A DNA stretch of 64,000 bases from an uncultured Treponema sp. (GTDB taxonomy: Bacteria; Spirochaetota; Spirochaetia; Treponematales; Treponemataceae), in assembly GCA_910584475.1 (NCBI GenBank), contig CAJUBD010000003.1, positions 124,001-188,000 on the forward strand, given 5' to 3'. Numbering within the stretch: the first letter of the stretch is position 1; each line of letters begins with the position of its first letter. Position numbers and translations under genes: made by a program. Below the pieces are notes generated by a model. The model saw only the letters and a list, made by a program, of their open reading frames with translations, was not told the origin of the DNA and searched no databases. This document shows, one piece after another, positions 8,176 to 16,356 of the stretch.

Positions 8176-8515
8176 CTACATTTTTATGCAACTATAAACA
8201 ACGCATACAACAACAAGAAATATGCCCGCCGTAAAAATATAGACCCACAAAGGCACCGATGTTTCTCCGTTGATTTTCCCGTGCTTGTGGTATGAATTTA
8301 GCCCGTCTTTTTTTCCAGAAAAAAGACGACCGTTTTTATGTTTTTTGTTTGCAGGCGACTCCTCGAAGATGAGTCCTCTGATTCGCTGGTAGTACGAGTT
8401 CACTGCGTTTCGGTTCACGCCGACTATTTTCGCGCAAGGCGGTCGCCGCAATGTCCTCGCAGAAGCACAAAAAGATTTTGTTCAGTTTCTGCGTGCTAAT
8501 TCTTTTGTATTTCAC
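8176..8515 (-). pseudogene. Relic of an IS1595-type transposase (N-terminal part, frameshifted)
   Basis: Reading the minus strand from a GTG at 8515, one frame gives KRISTQKLNKIF then EDIAATA, and after a frameshift another frame gives AKIVGVNRNAVNSYYQRIRGLI. Together these match the N-terminal helix-turn-helix layout of IS1595/IS1016-type transposases (leucine-rich helix, then LLGVNRNTVNRYY-like motif, then FR/LRE). No catalytic domain follows; the remaining frame ends in a hydrophobic stretch unlike the family. Interpreted as a decayed insertion at the left edge of the AT-rich island. Confidence 0.45.
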
Positions 8516-8636
8516 GACTTACAGTATATCCTGTTCGGTGATACTAGTCAAGCACCTTCATATAAATTGAAAACAAATGACAATTTGTAAAATTTTTGAT
8601 GAAAATCATGCGAAAGTATGATATAATATTACTTAT

Positions 8637-8654
8637 GGATAATTAGGAGTTATC
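8637..8654 (+). repeat. Left inverted site flanking the SIR2/TIR cassette
   Basis: GGATAATTAGGAGTTATC. Its reverse complement occurs at 10903-10920. The site is itself dyad-symmetric (GGATAA, 7-nt spacer, TTATC[C]), the layout of a tyrosine-recombinase core site. A TATAAT (8622-8627) pointing into the cassette lies just outside it. Confidence 0.7.
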
Positions 8655-8743
8655 TTCTAATATGTTGTAATAACTAGAGGATAACATTTGTAATAATCTG
8701 TCTATAAAGTATAACATATATCCTTATTAAATGAGGGAGAAAT

Positions 8744-10105
8744 ATGAATATAACTTTAGATGAATTTATCGTTGATATTGCATATAAATTAAATAATGAA
8801 CAAGTTTCTTTTTTTATGGGATCAGGTGTTTCAACAGAACTGGGGTTGCCTGACTGGAAAAATTTATTTGCAGATATAGCAAGAAAATTGTCATTGGACA
8901 TAAATAAAATAAGTGATTATTATCAGCTTTCACAATATTACTGCAATAAATACAGTATTGGCGGTTTAAAAAGTATTATATCGGCTAAACTAAGAACCGC
9001 AGATTACAATAGCCCTACAATAAACAAACTTTTGCGATTAGGATTCAAGTCAATTTGGACAACCAATTTCGATACTGCTATTGAAAATTGCCTTTTGAAC
9101 AATCATATGACATACACGAAGGTTCATAATGATAAAGACTTGTCATATTTAACGCCAGGCAGTACTCCAATTATATATAAAATTAATGGAGATGTAGATG
9201 ATTTAGAAAATGCAATCTTGACACAACAGGATTGGGAAAAATTTCAATATACAAGACCAACGATGTTGACTTTTTTAAAAAAGGAATTAGTAACAAATTC
9301 ATTTCTTTTTATTGGATATAGTTTTAAGGACAATCTGATAAAATTAGCACTAAGTAGCATACGACAATTTGTCGGAAATTCTGGAATCCACCATTATGCA
9401 ATTTTTGAAAAAAGTGATAAAAAGGAATTTGATTATTTTATTGATGACTTAGACAAAAATTATAATGTTAAAGTTGTAATAATAGATGACTATGCACAGG
9501 TACCAAAAATATTGGAGAATATATACAATAAGAGCATAGAAAAAAATATATTTATATCTGGAAGCTTGGATGACTATAGCGATGAAACAGAATTATTTGC
9601 CAATAATTTATTAAAAAATATTACAGTAAAATTATTAGAAAATGGATATAACTTATGTACAGGAATGGGAAGAAAAATTGGATACTTTGTTTCAGGTCCT
9701 GCGATTCAATATTTGTTATCTAACGGCGTAAATAATATTGATAAAAGAATTCAAATACGACCGTTTGATGATAATAGAACACCTGAAGAAATTACAAGTT
9801 ATCGTAAATATCTTATTGATAAAAATAATATATTACTTTTTGTTTTCGGACAGAACTTTGTTAATGGCATTTCTGCCGACTCTAAAGGTGTTCTAGAAGA
9901 ATATGAATTGGCAGAAAAAATGGGTAAGAAAATAATACCAATAGGGACTACTGGCTTTGCAGCGCAACAAATAATGGAAAAAGTTAATAAAAATATTACA
10001 AAATATCCCTATCTTGAAGGATACCATGAATTGTTAATGAGAGAGAAAGATGTCAACAAAATATCTAATGCCGTGTTGACAATTGTTCAGTCGATAATGA
10101 ATTAA
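8744..10105 (+). CDS. thsA-like: ThsA-like SIR2-SLOG protein (Thoeris-type defence effector)
   Basis: 453 aa with GAGGGAG before the ATG. Domain order matches Thoeris ThsA: an N-terminal SIR2 NADase (MGSGVSTELGLPDW at 25-38, TTNFDTAIE with N108) and a C-terminal SLOG sensor (FISGSLDDY, NLCTGMGRKIG, IQIRPFDD, IIPIGTTGF) that in ThsA binds the cyclic nucleotide made by TIR proteins. The full-length alignment to Bacillus ThsA as I recall it is collinear. Odd: where ThsA has the catalytic His (K-x-HGDV) this protein reads KINGDV, Asn at 148, so the NADase may be altered. Low GC compared with neighbours, facing a TIR gene and bracketed by an inverted site: likely a transferred defence cassette. 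Known ThsA acts in the cytoplasm, depleting NAD on phage infection. Confidence 0.8.
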   Translation: MNITLDEFIVDIAYKLNNEQVSFFMGSGVSTELGLPDWKNLFADIARKLSLDINKISDYYQLSQYYCNKYSIGGLKSIISAKLRTADYNSPTINKLLRLGFKSIWTTNFDTAIENCLLNNHMTYTKVHNDKDLSYLTPGSTPIIYKINGDVDDLENAILTQQDWEKFQYTRPTMLTFLKKELVTNSFLFIGYSFKDNLIKLALSSIRQFVGNSGIHHYAIFEKSDKKEFDYFIDDLDKNYNVKVVIIDDYAQVPKILENIYNKSIEKNIFISGSLDDYSDETELFANNLLKNITVKLLENGYNLCTGMGRKIGYFVSGPAIQYLLSNGVNNIDKRIQIRPFDDNRTPEEITSYRKYLIDKNNILLFVFGQNFVNGISADSKGVLEEYELAEKMGKKIIPIGTTGFAAQQIMEKVNKNITKYPYLEGYHELLMREKDVNKISNAVLTIVQSIMN

Positions 10106-10808
10106 CATAGATGTTTAAAGCAATCAAAATAGTCATTTCAAAAATATGAAAAGATAAATGATCTAAAGTTATATTTAAGGACGAAAAAGTTATAATTTTT
10201 TTTATAATTTTGACAATATATGTTTCAAATCGCACTTGTTTTTCTATTGTCATATATAAATAAGCAGAATATAGTAAAGCAATTTTAGCAGAATAATTAG
10301 GGGAATCTAGTATTAAATACGTTTCTAAAAGTTCTTTTAAATATGGTTCTATATGATTAGATATTTCAGAAAAAGAACGGTATTTTAAGGCATTGCATTT
10401 GTCATGCAATATTTTTTCTATAATTTGATTTGTTACAAAAAGAGTTCCACTATTTTTAGTAACTTCATTGTATATAATTTTCTTTATCCAATTATATTCT
10501 CCAGTTAATTCTGATGCGCGCAATAAATATAAGATTGGAAAAAGAGTAATACCTCCTTTTTCATATAAATTTTGTGCATATTTTAATTCTTCTATGGCGC
10601 ATTGGCTGCTAAATAAATTGTTTGAAATTATAAATATAACATATTTACTTTTACCAATTCCATTAATGAAATTAGTTTCTATTCTGTTATCGCTTAGATA
10701 CATATCATGAAAATCATACCAAACATCAAAACCATAGTTTTTTAGATGAAAAATCATAGGTTCGACTATGTCATATCTATCCTTGCTAGAATACCCAATA
10801 AATAACAT
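10065..10808 (-). CDS. TIR-domain protein, probable ThsB-like signal synthase
   Basis: 247 aa from the ATG preceded by GGAAGG; an earlier ATG at 10865 lacks a site. The TIR domain covers residues 1 to about 135: LFIGYSSKDR at the start, DVWYDF (BB-loop region) and SSQCAIEEL, which supplies the expected catalytic Glu at about 73. The last 110 residues are helical and unassigned. It converges on the SIR2-SLOG gene with a 41-bp tail overlap, whereas Thoeris genes are normally codirectional. In Thoeris, ThsB uses NAD to make a cyclic ADP-ribose isomer that activates ThsA; this partner is a different TIR subfamily from the Bacillus ThsB I remember. Could alternatively be an independent TIR toxin. 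Confidence 0.75.
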   Translation of the reverse strand: MLFIGYSSKDRYDIVEPMIFHLKNYGFDVWYDFHDMYLSDNRIETNFINGIGKSKYVIFIISNNLFSSQCAIEELKYAQNLYEKGGITLFPILYLLRASELTGEYNWIKKIIYNEVTKNSGTLFVTNQIIEKILHDKCNALKYRSFSEISNHIEPYLKELLETYLILDSPNYSAKIALLYSAYLYMTIEKQVRFETYIVKIIKKIITFSSLNITLDHLSFHIFEMTILIALNIYVNSLSTEQLSTRH

Positions 10809-10901
10809 AATTATATCCTTCCGCCCCTTATCTTTATTTTTATATATCGGAATGCTAAATATCAAGACAATATTACCTAAAGTGTCTTGTAAAATACCAG
10901 C

Positions 10902-10920
10902 GGATAACTCCTAATTATCC
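10902..10920 (-). repeat. Right inverted site flanking the SIR2/TIR cassette
   Basis: GGATAACTCCTAATTATCC: arms GGATAA and TTATCC around a 7-nt centre. Eighteen bases are an exact inverted match to 8637-8654. It lies between the TIR gene start and the tyrosine recombinase gene. Confidence 0.7.
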
Positions 10921-10984
10921 TTCACTTATCAAGACAATCTATCCAAAAGCAACTGCCCCCACCATCACACACCACCTATCCTCA

Positions 10985-11905
10985 TTACAACCGAAACCCA
11001 TTCCTCGGGTGCTTTGTCTCGAGGATGCTCCGTTGCTTGGAAACTGTCACATGCGTGTATATTTCGGTGACGGTAATGGAGCTGTGTCCCAGCATTTCCT
11101 GGATGTATCGAATGTCCACATCCGCCTCCAAAAGGCTGGTCGCGAAAGTGTGGCGAAACATGTGGGGTGTGATGTGCAAATCTATGGATGCCATATCCGC
11201 GTACCTATTTATCATTCTGCGCACCGATTGATCCGATATCGCTTTTCCCCATTGGTTTACGAAAAAATTGCCGCAGGATTGTCTGTTCGCGCTGAAGCTT
11301 TCGTTGTATTCCATTAGAATATGCATGACGGATTCATTGCCGATTTGGATGCGTCGCTCTTTACTGCCTTTTCCATAGATAAGAATAGTTCCATCGCATA
11401 GATTCACATCTTGAACTTTTAGGGAACAAAGCTCTGATATCCTCATGCCAGTAGCAAAGAGCATCTCCACAACGGCTGCATCCTTGAGGGCATTTTTCTT
11501 TTGATAAGAAGTTTTTGCAGTTTTGCGTTGGTTATATATGAGTGACAACAATGTTTCAATGGTGTGCAGTGGTATTGTTTTCGGCAGTATCACAGGTTCC
11601 CGGAAATGTATCAGCGTTTTGTTGAACGGGTTATGGTCAATAATATTCCTATATTCAAGATAATGAAATAAAGCTTTTAGCGAGGCTATTTTTCGTTTTA
11701 CCGTTTTGGGCTTGTACAACGCATGAAGTTGAGCAATATATTTTTCCAGCGCCTCAGAAGTAATCTCCGTAATAGCAAAATCAGCATTCCTTTCAAAGAA
11801 CTGGCGTAAATCAATCCGATACGCCTTTAGCGTTTTTTTATCAAGACGCTTTTGCCGCTGGCAATAATCCAAGTACTGTTTGATGTAATCTTTCAAGTCG
11901 TTCAT
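10985..11905 (-). CDS. Tyrosine recombinase (XerC/D-like integrase)
   Basis: 306 aa, complete. An N-terminal SAM-like core-binding domain (about 1-90) is followed by the catalytic domain with all expected residues visible: Arg in ATGMRISELC, HMFRHTFATSLL (H-x-x-R), LGHSSI, and the nucleophile Tyr in EIYTHV. Length equals XerC/D and small integrases. Adjacent to the inverted sites that bracket the SIR2/TIR pair, so it is the obvious candidate to recombine them, or it is the integrase of a decayed genomic island. A second housekeeping Xer role cannot be excluded from sequence alone. Confidence 0.85.
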   Translation of the reverse strand: MNDLKDYIKQYLDYCQRQKRLDKKTLKAYRIDLRQFFERNADFAITEITSEALEKYIAQLHALYKPKTVKRKIASLKALFHYLEYRNIIDHNPFNKTLIHFREPVILPKTIPLHTIETLLSLIYNQRKTAKTSYQKKNALKDAAVVEMLFATGMRISELCSLKVQDVNLCDGTILIYGKGSKERRIQIGNESVMHILMEYNESFSANRQSCGNFFVNQWGKAISDQSVRRMINRYADMASIDLHITPHMFRHTFATSLLEADVDIRYIQEMLGHSSITVTEIYTHVTVSKQRSILETKHPRNGFRL

Positions 11906-12220
11906 AAAAAATCTCCTTTGTTTTTTTATGTATTATAATGTGCCTGCGCAATGAAAAGAGAAGATGCCCAAATAAAAACATTGACAGACGCAAAACAAAA
12001 TGGTATAGATTTGTTTGTAGAAAAGAGAAAAAATTTGACGGTCGCAAAAGGACAATAAAATGAATAATGACTGCACATTGCAAGTGCAATGTATCGGGCT
12101 TGAAAACAACGGAATGTTCCAATATGGAAATGATCCAGGAACTGTTTTCCACTTTAGACATCAAAGGATTTCGCCCGACATATTTTGAGAAAGCTTAAAA
12201 AAACTTTTATTCTACGAAAG

Positions 12221-12260
12221 CGCAGGAAACTTCAGTTTCCGAGGATGCGTAATTTCTTCG
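12221..12260 (+). repeat. Fragment of modular hairpin element (M1 variant)
   Basis: CGCAGGAAACTTCAGTTTCC with flanking GCGTAA: the same inner hairpin seen in copies b, g, m and r, followed by a partial M2 variant. Confidence 0.5.
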
Positions 12261-12333
12261 CGCGAGCGGACAATAGATTCTTGAGTAGCATCTCTAAAAA
12301 AAGAATGCAAGTCTATGAAATGCGAGAAATTAG

Positions 12334-12531
12334 GCGCACAGAAAACAAAAAGATTTTACGTCGCTTCTGCGCGGATATAATGGTGAATGCAAACTTGACG
12401 AGTTGTACTTCGGCGTGTGCGCGGATTGGCAGGAAAAGGTCATCGTCCAAATTGCTTCGACCGCTCAAGCAATGAGATTGATGTCGATAATGCAAGAACT
12501 TATGCTCGAAAACCCGACGATACAGTTGTAG
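12334..12531 (+). pseudogene. Gene remnant of unknown family
   Basis: Open for 66 codons after an upstream TAG with no start codon of its own. The peptide (KDFTSLLRGYNGECKLDELY then FGVCADWQEKVIVQIA) has normal coding composition and ends at a TAG. I do not recognise the family; it may be the C-terminus of a lost gene. Confidence 0.25.
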
Positions 12532-12960
12532 CCGTTTTTATTTGGGAAATTGCTTTTATGTCATCGCTCGCGTGATGTGACAATTCACTCCAACGGCTGG
12601 AAAAAGTGTTGACCAACGGCATTGAAGATTTCTGAACCTTCACCAAGTTCACGTTTGCAATTCTGCCGCTTTTGTGCTACAATTGAAAGAGCGCGTGCTC
12701 GCAACGAAGTTTCAAGTGGGTGGAAATACAATCATATGCACGAGAATTTGCTGGCATTTCTAAAGGGGTTTTACAGGAAGACTTATCTTGACCAAGGAAT
12801 TTCTGTTTTTATCTAGTCAAGAGCCACAAAAAATGCCCCATACAAAAAAAAGAATTCCAATTTTTCAAAGTTTTTTATTCAAATAAAGTGGGTTCATCGC
12901 TTGCGGAAAATTCAGTAATATAATAAACTACTAGAAAAAAAATTAAATTTTGGAGAAAAA

Positions 12961-15351
12961 ATGCAGTACGGATATTTTGACGATGATGCGAAAGAATATG
13001 TCATCACGCGGCCTGACACGCCGACTTCTTGGAGCAACTATTTAGGCTCGACTGTGTACGGCGCGGTCATTACGAACAATGCGGGCGGCTACGGCTTCTA
13101 CAAGTCGGGCGCTCAAGGACGCTTTATGCGGCTTCGCTTCAATGCCGTGCCTAGGGATCAGCCCGGCCGCTATTTCTACCTGCGCGACGCTGAGTCGGGC
13201 GACTATTGGTCGGCTTCATGGCAGCCTGTGGGAAAGCCGCTCAATTCTTACAAAAGCGAGTGTCGGCACGGTTCGGCTTACACGAAAATCACTTCGGAAT
13301 ATTCCGGCATAAAAAGCGAAACTCTTTATTATGTTCCGTTAGGGCAGACGTTCGAATATTGGCGGCTCAAGTTGACGAACAATTCAGGACGCAAGCGCAA
13401 AATTTCCGCGTTCACTTATTGCGAGCTGACGAATCAGTGGAACACCACGCAGGATCAAGTGAACTTGCAGTATTCGCTTTTCATCACGAAAGGCGAGCGC
13501 AAAGACAATATGCTCCGATTCGCAATTCACGACAATATGTACCACCAGTTTCCAGACGCAGAGCCGGGCGAGCAGTCTATGAATAGCTGGATGGCGATGT
13601 GCGATTCTCCCGTCGTGGCATTTGATACAAACCGCGATGCGTTCATCGGAGACTATGGTTCGTACAAAGAGCCGGCCGCCCTGCTGAACGGCAAGTGCTC
13701 AAACTCGCTTGCCTACGGAGACAACCTCTGCGGCTCGCTCCAGACGGACATAGAACTTGAAGCGGACGAATCAAAAGAAGTGATCGTGCTTTTCGGAATC
13801 GGAGACGCTTGGGCGGTCGGCGAAAAAATTGTCGCAGAATACGGAAACGCAAAGCGCGCGGATGAGGAATTTAAAAAACTCAAAGAAAATTGGCACGCGA
13901 AATTGGACAGTTTCAAAGTGGAATGTCCCGACGACGGAATCAACCACACGGTGAATATGTGGGGCTTGTACAACTGCCTCATCACGTTCGCGTGGTCTCG
14001 CGCGGCAAGCCTCGTCTACAATGGCGAGCGCGATGGCTTGGGCTACCGCGACAGCGTTCAAGACATTTTGGGAGTTTCGGCGGCAATCCCTGCCGAGGCT
14101 GAAGAACGCTTGGTGAGAATGTTGAGCGGACAGTGCCAAAACGGCGGCGCGATTCCCGTGATTTCAAAAGACTTCAACGCGGGACATGAAAAGCCGCCCA
14201 AGCCAGAAGAATTCCGCAGCGACGACTGTGAATGGTTCTTCAACGCCGTGCCGTGCTTTGTCGCGGAAACCGGCAATTTTGAATTCTACAATCGCATTGT
14301 TCCTTATGCGGACGGCGGCGAGGCAACAGTTTTCGACCACCTCAAACAGGCTTTGCTTTTCAACTTGGAGCGTATGGGAGCGAACGGACTTCCGTGCGGA
14401 CTTTCCGCAGACTGGAACGACTGCCTCAAACTTGGCTATCATGGAGAAAGCCTTTTCGTCGCATTTCAACTTCGTTTGGGACTTAATACATTCGCGGACA
14501 TCGCCAAAAGGCTTGGCAAAGACGACGAGGCGGAATGGGCAATCAAGGAGCGCGAAAAACTTGACGCGAACATTCAGAAAAAGTGCTGGGACGGCAAGTG
14601 GTTCATTTGGGCCATCGGCGAGGACGGCACAGTTTACGGAACGCACACTATGGAAGAAGGGCAGATTTATTTCAACACGCAAGTGTGGTCAGTAATTTCC
14701 GGCGCGGCCACTCCCGAACAAGGTCGCATGGCTATGGATTCCGTAAAAGAAAAACTTGCCACTCCTTACGGGCCGATGCTCTGTGCGCCGGCGTTCGTAA
14801 AAATGTCTCGCGAAGTCATGGGCGCGGTCGTGTTCAATCCTGGCATCAAAGAGAACGCGGGAATTTTCAACCACACTCAAGGCTGGGGCGTAATTGCGGA
14901 AACGATTCTCGGAAACGGCGATCGTGCGCTCGAATATTGCAAGGCTATGCTTCCTGCCAGTTACAACGACAAGGCGGAAATCCGCCAAAGCGAGCCGTAT
15001 GTTGTCGGACAGACGACATATTCAACCTACTCGCCAAGGCCTGGCAACACGCGCGTCTCGTGGCTTTCGGGCGCGGCGACATGGAACTACTATTCCATCA
15101 CGCAGTACATTTTGGGAATCCGCCCGCAATACGACGGTCTTTTGCTTGATCCGTGCATTTCCAAAACTTGGGACGGCTTCAAGGTGGAACGCCGCTGGCG
15201 TGGAATTAACCTTTCCATCGAAGTGAAGAACCCCTCCCATGTTTGCAAAGGCATCGCGAGCATTGAAGTAGACGGAAATAAAATCGCTGGAGCGGAAATC
15301 CCCGTGAACGAACTGCATGACGGCAGCAAGATTGTCGCGGTTATGGGATAA
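12961..15351 (+). CDS. GH94 disaccharide phosphorylase, probably cellobiose phosphorylase
   Basis: 796 aa, start supported by GGAG. It cleaves a beta-linked disaccharide with phosphate to give an alpha-sugar-1-phosphate, saving ATP. GH94 hallmarks: N-terminal MQYGYFDDDAKEYVI and TPTSWSNYLG, GYRDSVQDILG, and ADWNDCLKLG with the catalytic acid at about D484; the tail has ENAGIFNHTQGWGVIAE and SWLSGAATWNYYS. The length fits cellobiose and chitobiose phosphorylases (about 800) and excludes the larger cellodextrin enzymes. The middle region has features of both types, so the exact substrate is not certain; cellobiose is favoured by the nearby plant-sugar importers. No signal peptide: cytoplasmic. 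Confidence 0.85.
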   Translation: MQYGYFDDDAKEYVITRPDTPTSWSNYLGSTVYGAVITNNAGGYGFYKSGAQGRFMRLRFNAVPRDQPGRYFYLRDAESGDYWSASWQPVGKPLNSYKSECRHGSAYTKITSEYSGIKSETLYYVPLGQTFEYWRLKLTNNSGRKRKISAFTYCELTNQWNTTQDQVNLQYSLFITKGERKDNMLRFAIHDNMYHQFPDAEPGEQSMNSWMAMCDSPVVAFDTNRDAFIGDYGSYKEPAALLNGKCSNSLAYGDNLCGSLQTDIELEADESKEVIVLFGIGDAWAVGEKIVAEYGNAKRADEEFKKLKENWHAKLDSFKVECPDDGINHTVNMWGLYNCLITFAWSRAASLVYNGERDGLGYRDSVQDILGVSAAIPAEAEERLVRMLSGQCQNGGAIPVISKDFNAGHEKPPKPEEFRSDDCEWFFNAVPCFVAETGNFEFYNRIVPYADGGEATVFDHLKQALLFNLERMGANGLPCGLSADWNDCLKLGYHGESLFVAFQLRLGLNTFADIAKRLGKDDEAEWAIKEREKLDANIQKKCWDGKWFIWAIGEDGTVYGTHTMEEGQIYFNTQVWSVISGAATPEQGRMAMDSVKEKLATPYGPMLCAPAFVKMSREVMGAVVFNPGIKENAGIFNHTQGWGVIAETILGNGDRALEYCKAMLPASYNDKAEIRQSEPYVVGQTTYSTYSPRPGNTRVSWLSGAATWNYYSITQYILGIRPQYDGLLLDPCISKTWDGFKVERRWRGINLSIEVKNPSHVCKGIASIEVDGNKIAGAEIPVNELHDGSKIVAVMG

Positions 15352-15489
15352 GCAAAACAAGAATTGCGGACAGTTCACCGAGAGACTTGAAGTGAACCGT
15401 CCGCCACGCCGCCCATGCAAACAAATTTCCATAGCTACTAATCAATGTTTCAGGCATCCTATTGGAACTACATGCGCCCCGTCTTTTCT

Positions 15490-15909
15490 TTACATATCCT
15501 TATCTGACCAACTGCGAAAAGGTTTGTTCCAAGAGCCAATTTCAATCAAGTTGCCCTCTGGGTCGGAAATATAACAAGTCCTCTGTCCCCAAGGTTCAGT
15601 TGTAGGCTCTAAAACAGGTGCAGCACCTTTTGAAACAGCGTCGGCAAAGGTCTTGTCAACTTCGTCAAAGGTATCAACATAAAGCGCTATTTCAAAATGG
15701 GCGTTCAAACCTTTTACATATTCATATTTTCTGCTTGTCATTTTCTCAAAGTTTTCCCTGCCATAAAGCATAAACAGCGTGTCATCTTTTATGAGATACA
15801 CATTCACAGCGTCCTCGGCTTCTTTAATTTCAAATCCAAGCACATCACGGTAGAAGCGTATCATTTTCTTCATATCTTTTACAAATACTCCAAAACCGTC
15901 CAATCTCAT
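15490..15909 (-). CDS. VOC (glyoxalase/bleomycin resistance) family protein
   Basis: 139 aa with a GGAG site. One vicinal-oxygen-chelate module pair: GFGVFVKDMKKMIRFYRDVLG at the start (beta-alpha-beta with the FY-x-x-x-LGF block) and CYISDPEGNLIEIGSW at the end, where the final Glu is the usual metal ligand. Such proteins bind small molecules or catalyse isomerisations; the substrate is unknown. Not obviously part of the sugar operons on either side. Confidence 0.8.
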   Translation of the reverse strand: MRLDGFGVFVKDMKKMIRFYRDVLGFEIKEAEDAVNVYLIKDDTLFMLYGRENFEKMTSRKYEYVKGLNAHFEIALYVDTFDEVDKTFADAVSKGAAPVLEPTTEPWGQRTCYISDPEGNLIEIGSWNKPFRSWSDKDM

Positions 15910-16108
15910 AATTTACTCCAAATTTTTATTTGACGCGTTGTTCCTTGGCTCTGCGTATGTGCGTCAGACTCTTTAATGATATGTTGTTCTTCCCGATAAA
16001 CAGGAATTTGACGCTATTTGTTGTATTCAAGTTCAGTAGGAAGATTATTCCATGTCACACTTTAAATATTCATCAATTGTATTTGAGTATAAAATTATAT
16101 TCATTCAT

Positions 16109-16212
16109 TCAGAAACTAGTTTACTTGTCATTGTCGGGCTTGACCCGACAATCTATTTTGTAATTGTCCGCGTCGCAACAAGTTGCTAACGTGGGCGAAA
16201 TTAAGTTCCGCG
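16109..16212 (-). repeat. Modular hairpin element, copy c (partial, reverse)
   Basis: ATTGTCGGG/CCCGACAAT module (about 16130-16152) followed by the M2 variant with CGCAACAAGTTGC (about 16170-16197), in the order expected for reverse orientation. M1 is degenerate. Confidence 0.6.
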
Positions 16213-16273
16213 ACTCGCTACCGAATTTCTCGCCTTATTTTTCTTGCGAAAAACTTGCGCCGCTGATTTTACA

Positions 16274-16304
16274 GATGGTGCGCAGTTTTTATCTGCGCAC
16301 CATC
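16274..16304 (-). terminator. Hairpin downstream of the permease gene
   Basis: GATGGTGCGCAG and CTGCGCACCATC form a perfect 12-bp stem with a 7-nt loop, about 50 bp past the end of the minus-strand importer operon. No U-run, so it may be an RNA stabiliser rather than a terminator. Confidence 0.5.
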
Positions 16305-16356
16305 CATTCTATCTGCGTATATCTGCGCCTAATCTTTGATTCGTGGCGAATTCAAA

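Larger units (their letters stand above)
11906..12960. other. Gene-poor stretch with decayed fragments
   Basis: No intact gene. Holds a hairpin-element fragment (about 12221-12260), a 66-codon open frame without start (12334-12531) and a short 36-codon ORF from an ATG near 11951. A -10-like AATATAATA at about 12916 and a GGAG site precede the GH94 gene. Confidence 0.5.
15910..16356. other. Intergenic stretch
   Basis: No gene. Contains a reverse-orientation hairpin-element fragment (16109-16212) and a perfect 12-bp stem hairpin (16274-16304). Confidence 0.6.

Noticed and set aside
10065..10865. Upstream start of the TIR gene at 10865
   Set aside because: The ATG at 10808 has a GGAAGG site and begins directly with the TIR beta-strand; the 19 extra residues have no homologous counterpart I know.
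12961..15351. Cellodextrin phosphorylase or cyclic glucan synthase
   Set aside because: 796 aa is too short for these, and the N-terminal extension of cellodextrin phosphorylases is absent.
16131..16163. Peptide SLSGLTRQSI, also in frames near 29.8 and 57.2 kb
   Set aside because: It is translation of the ATTGTCGGG...CCCGACAAT repeat module, not a protein family.
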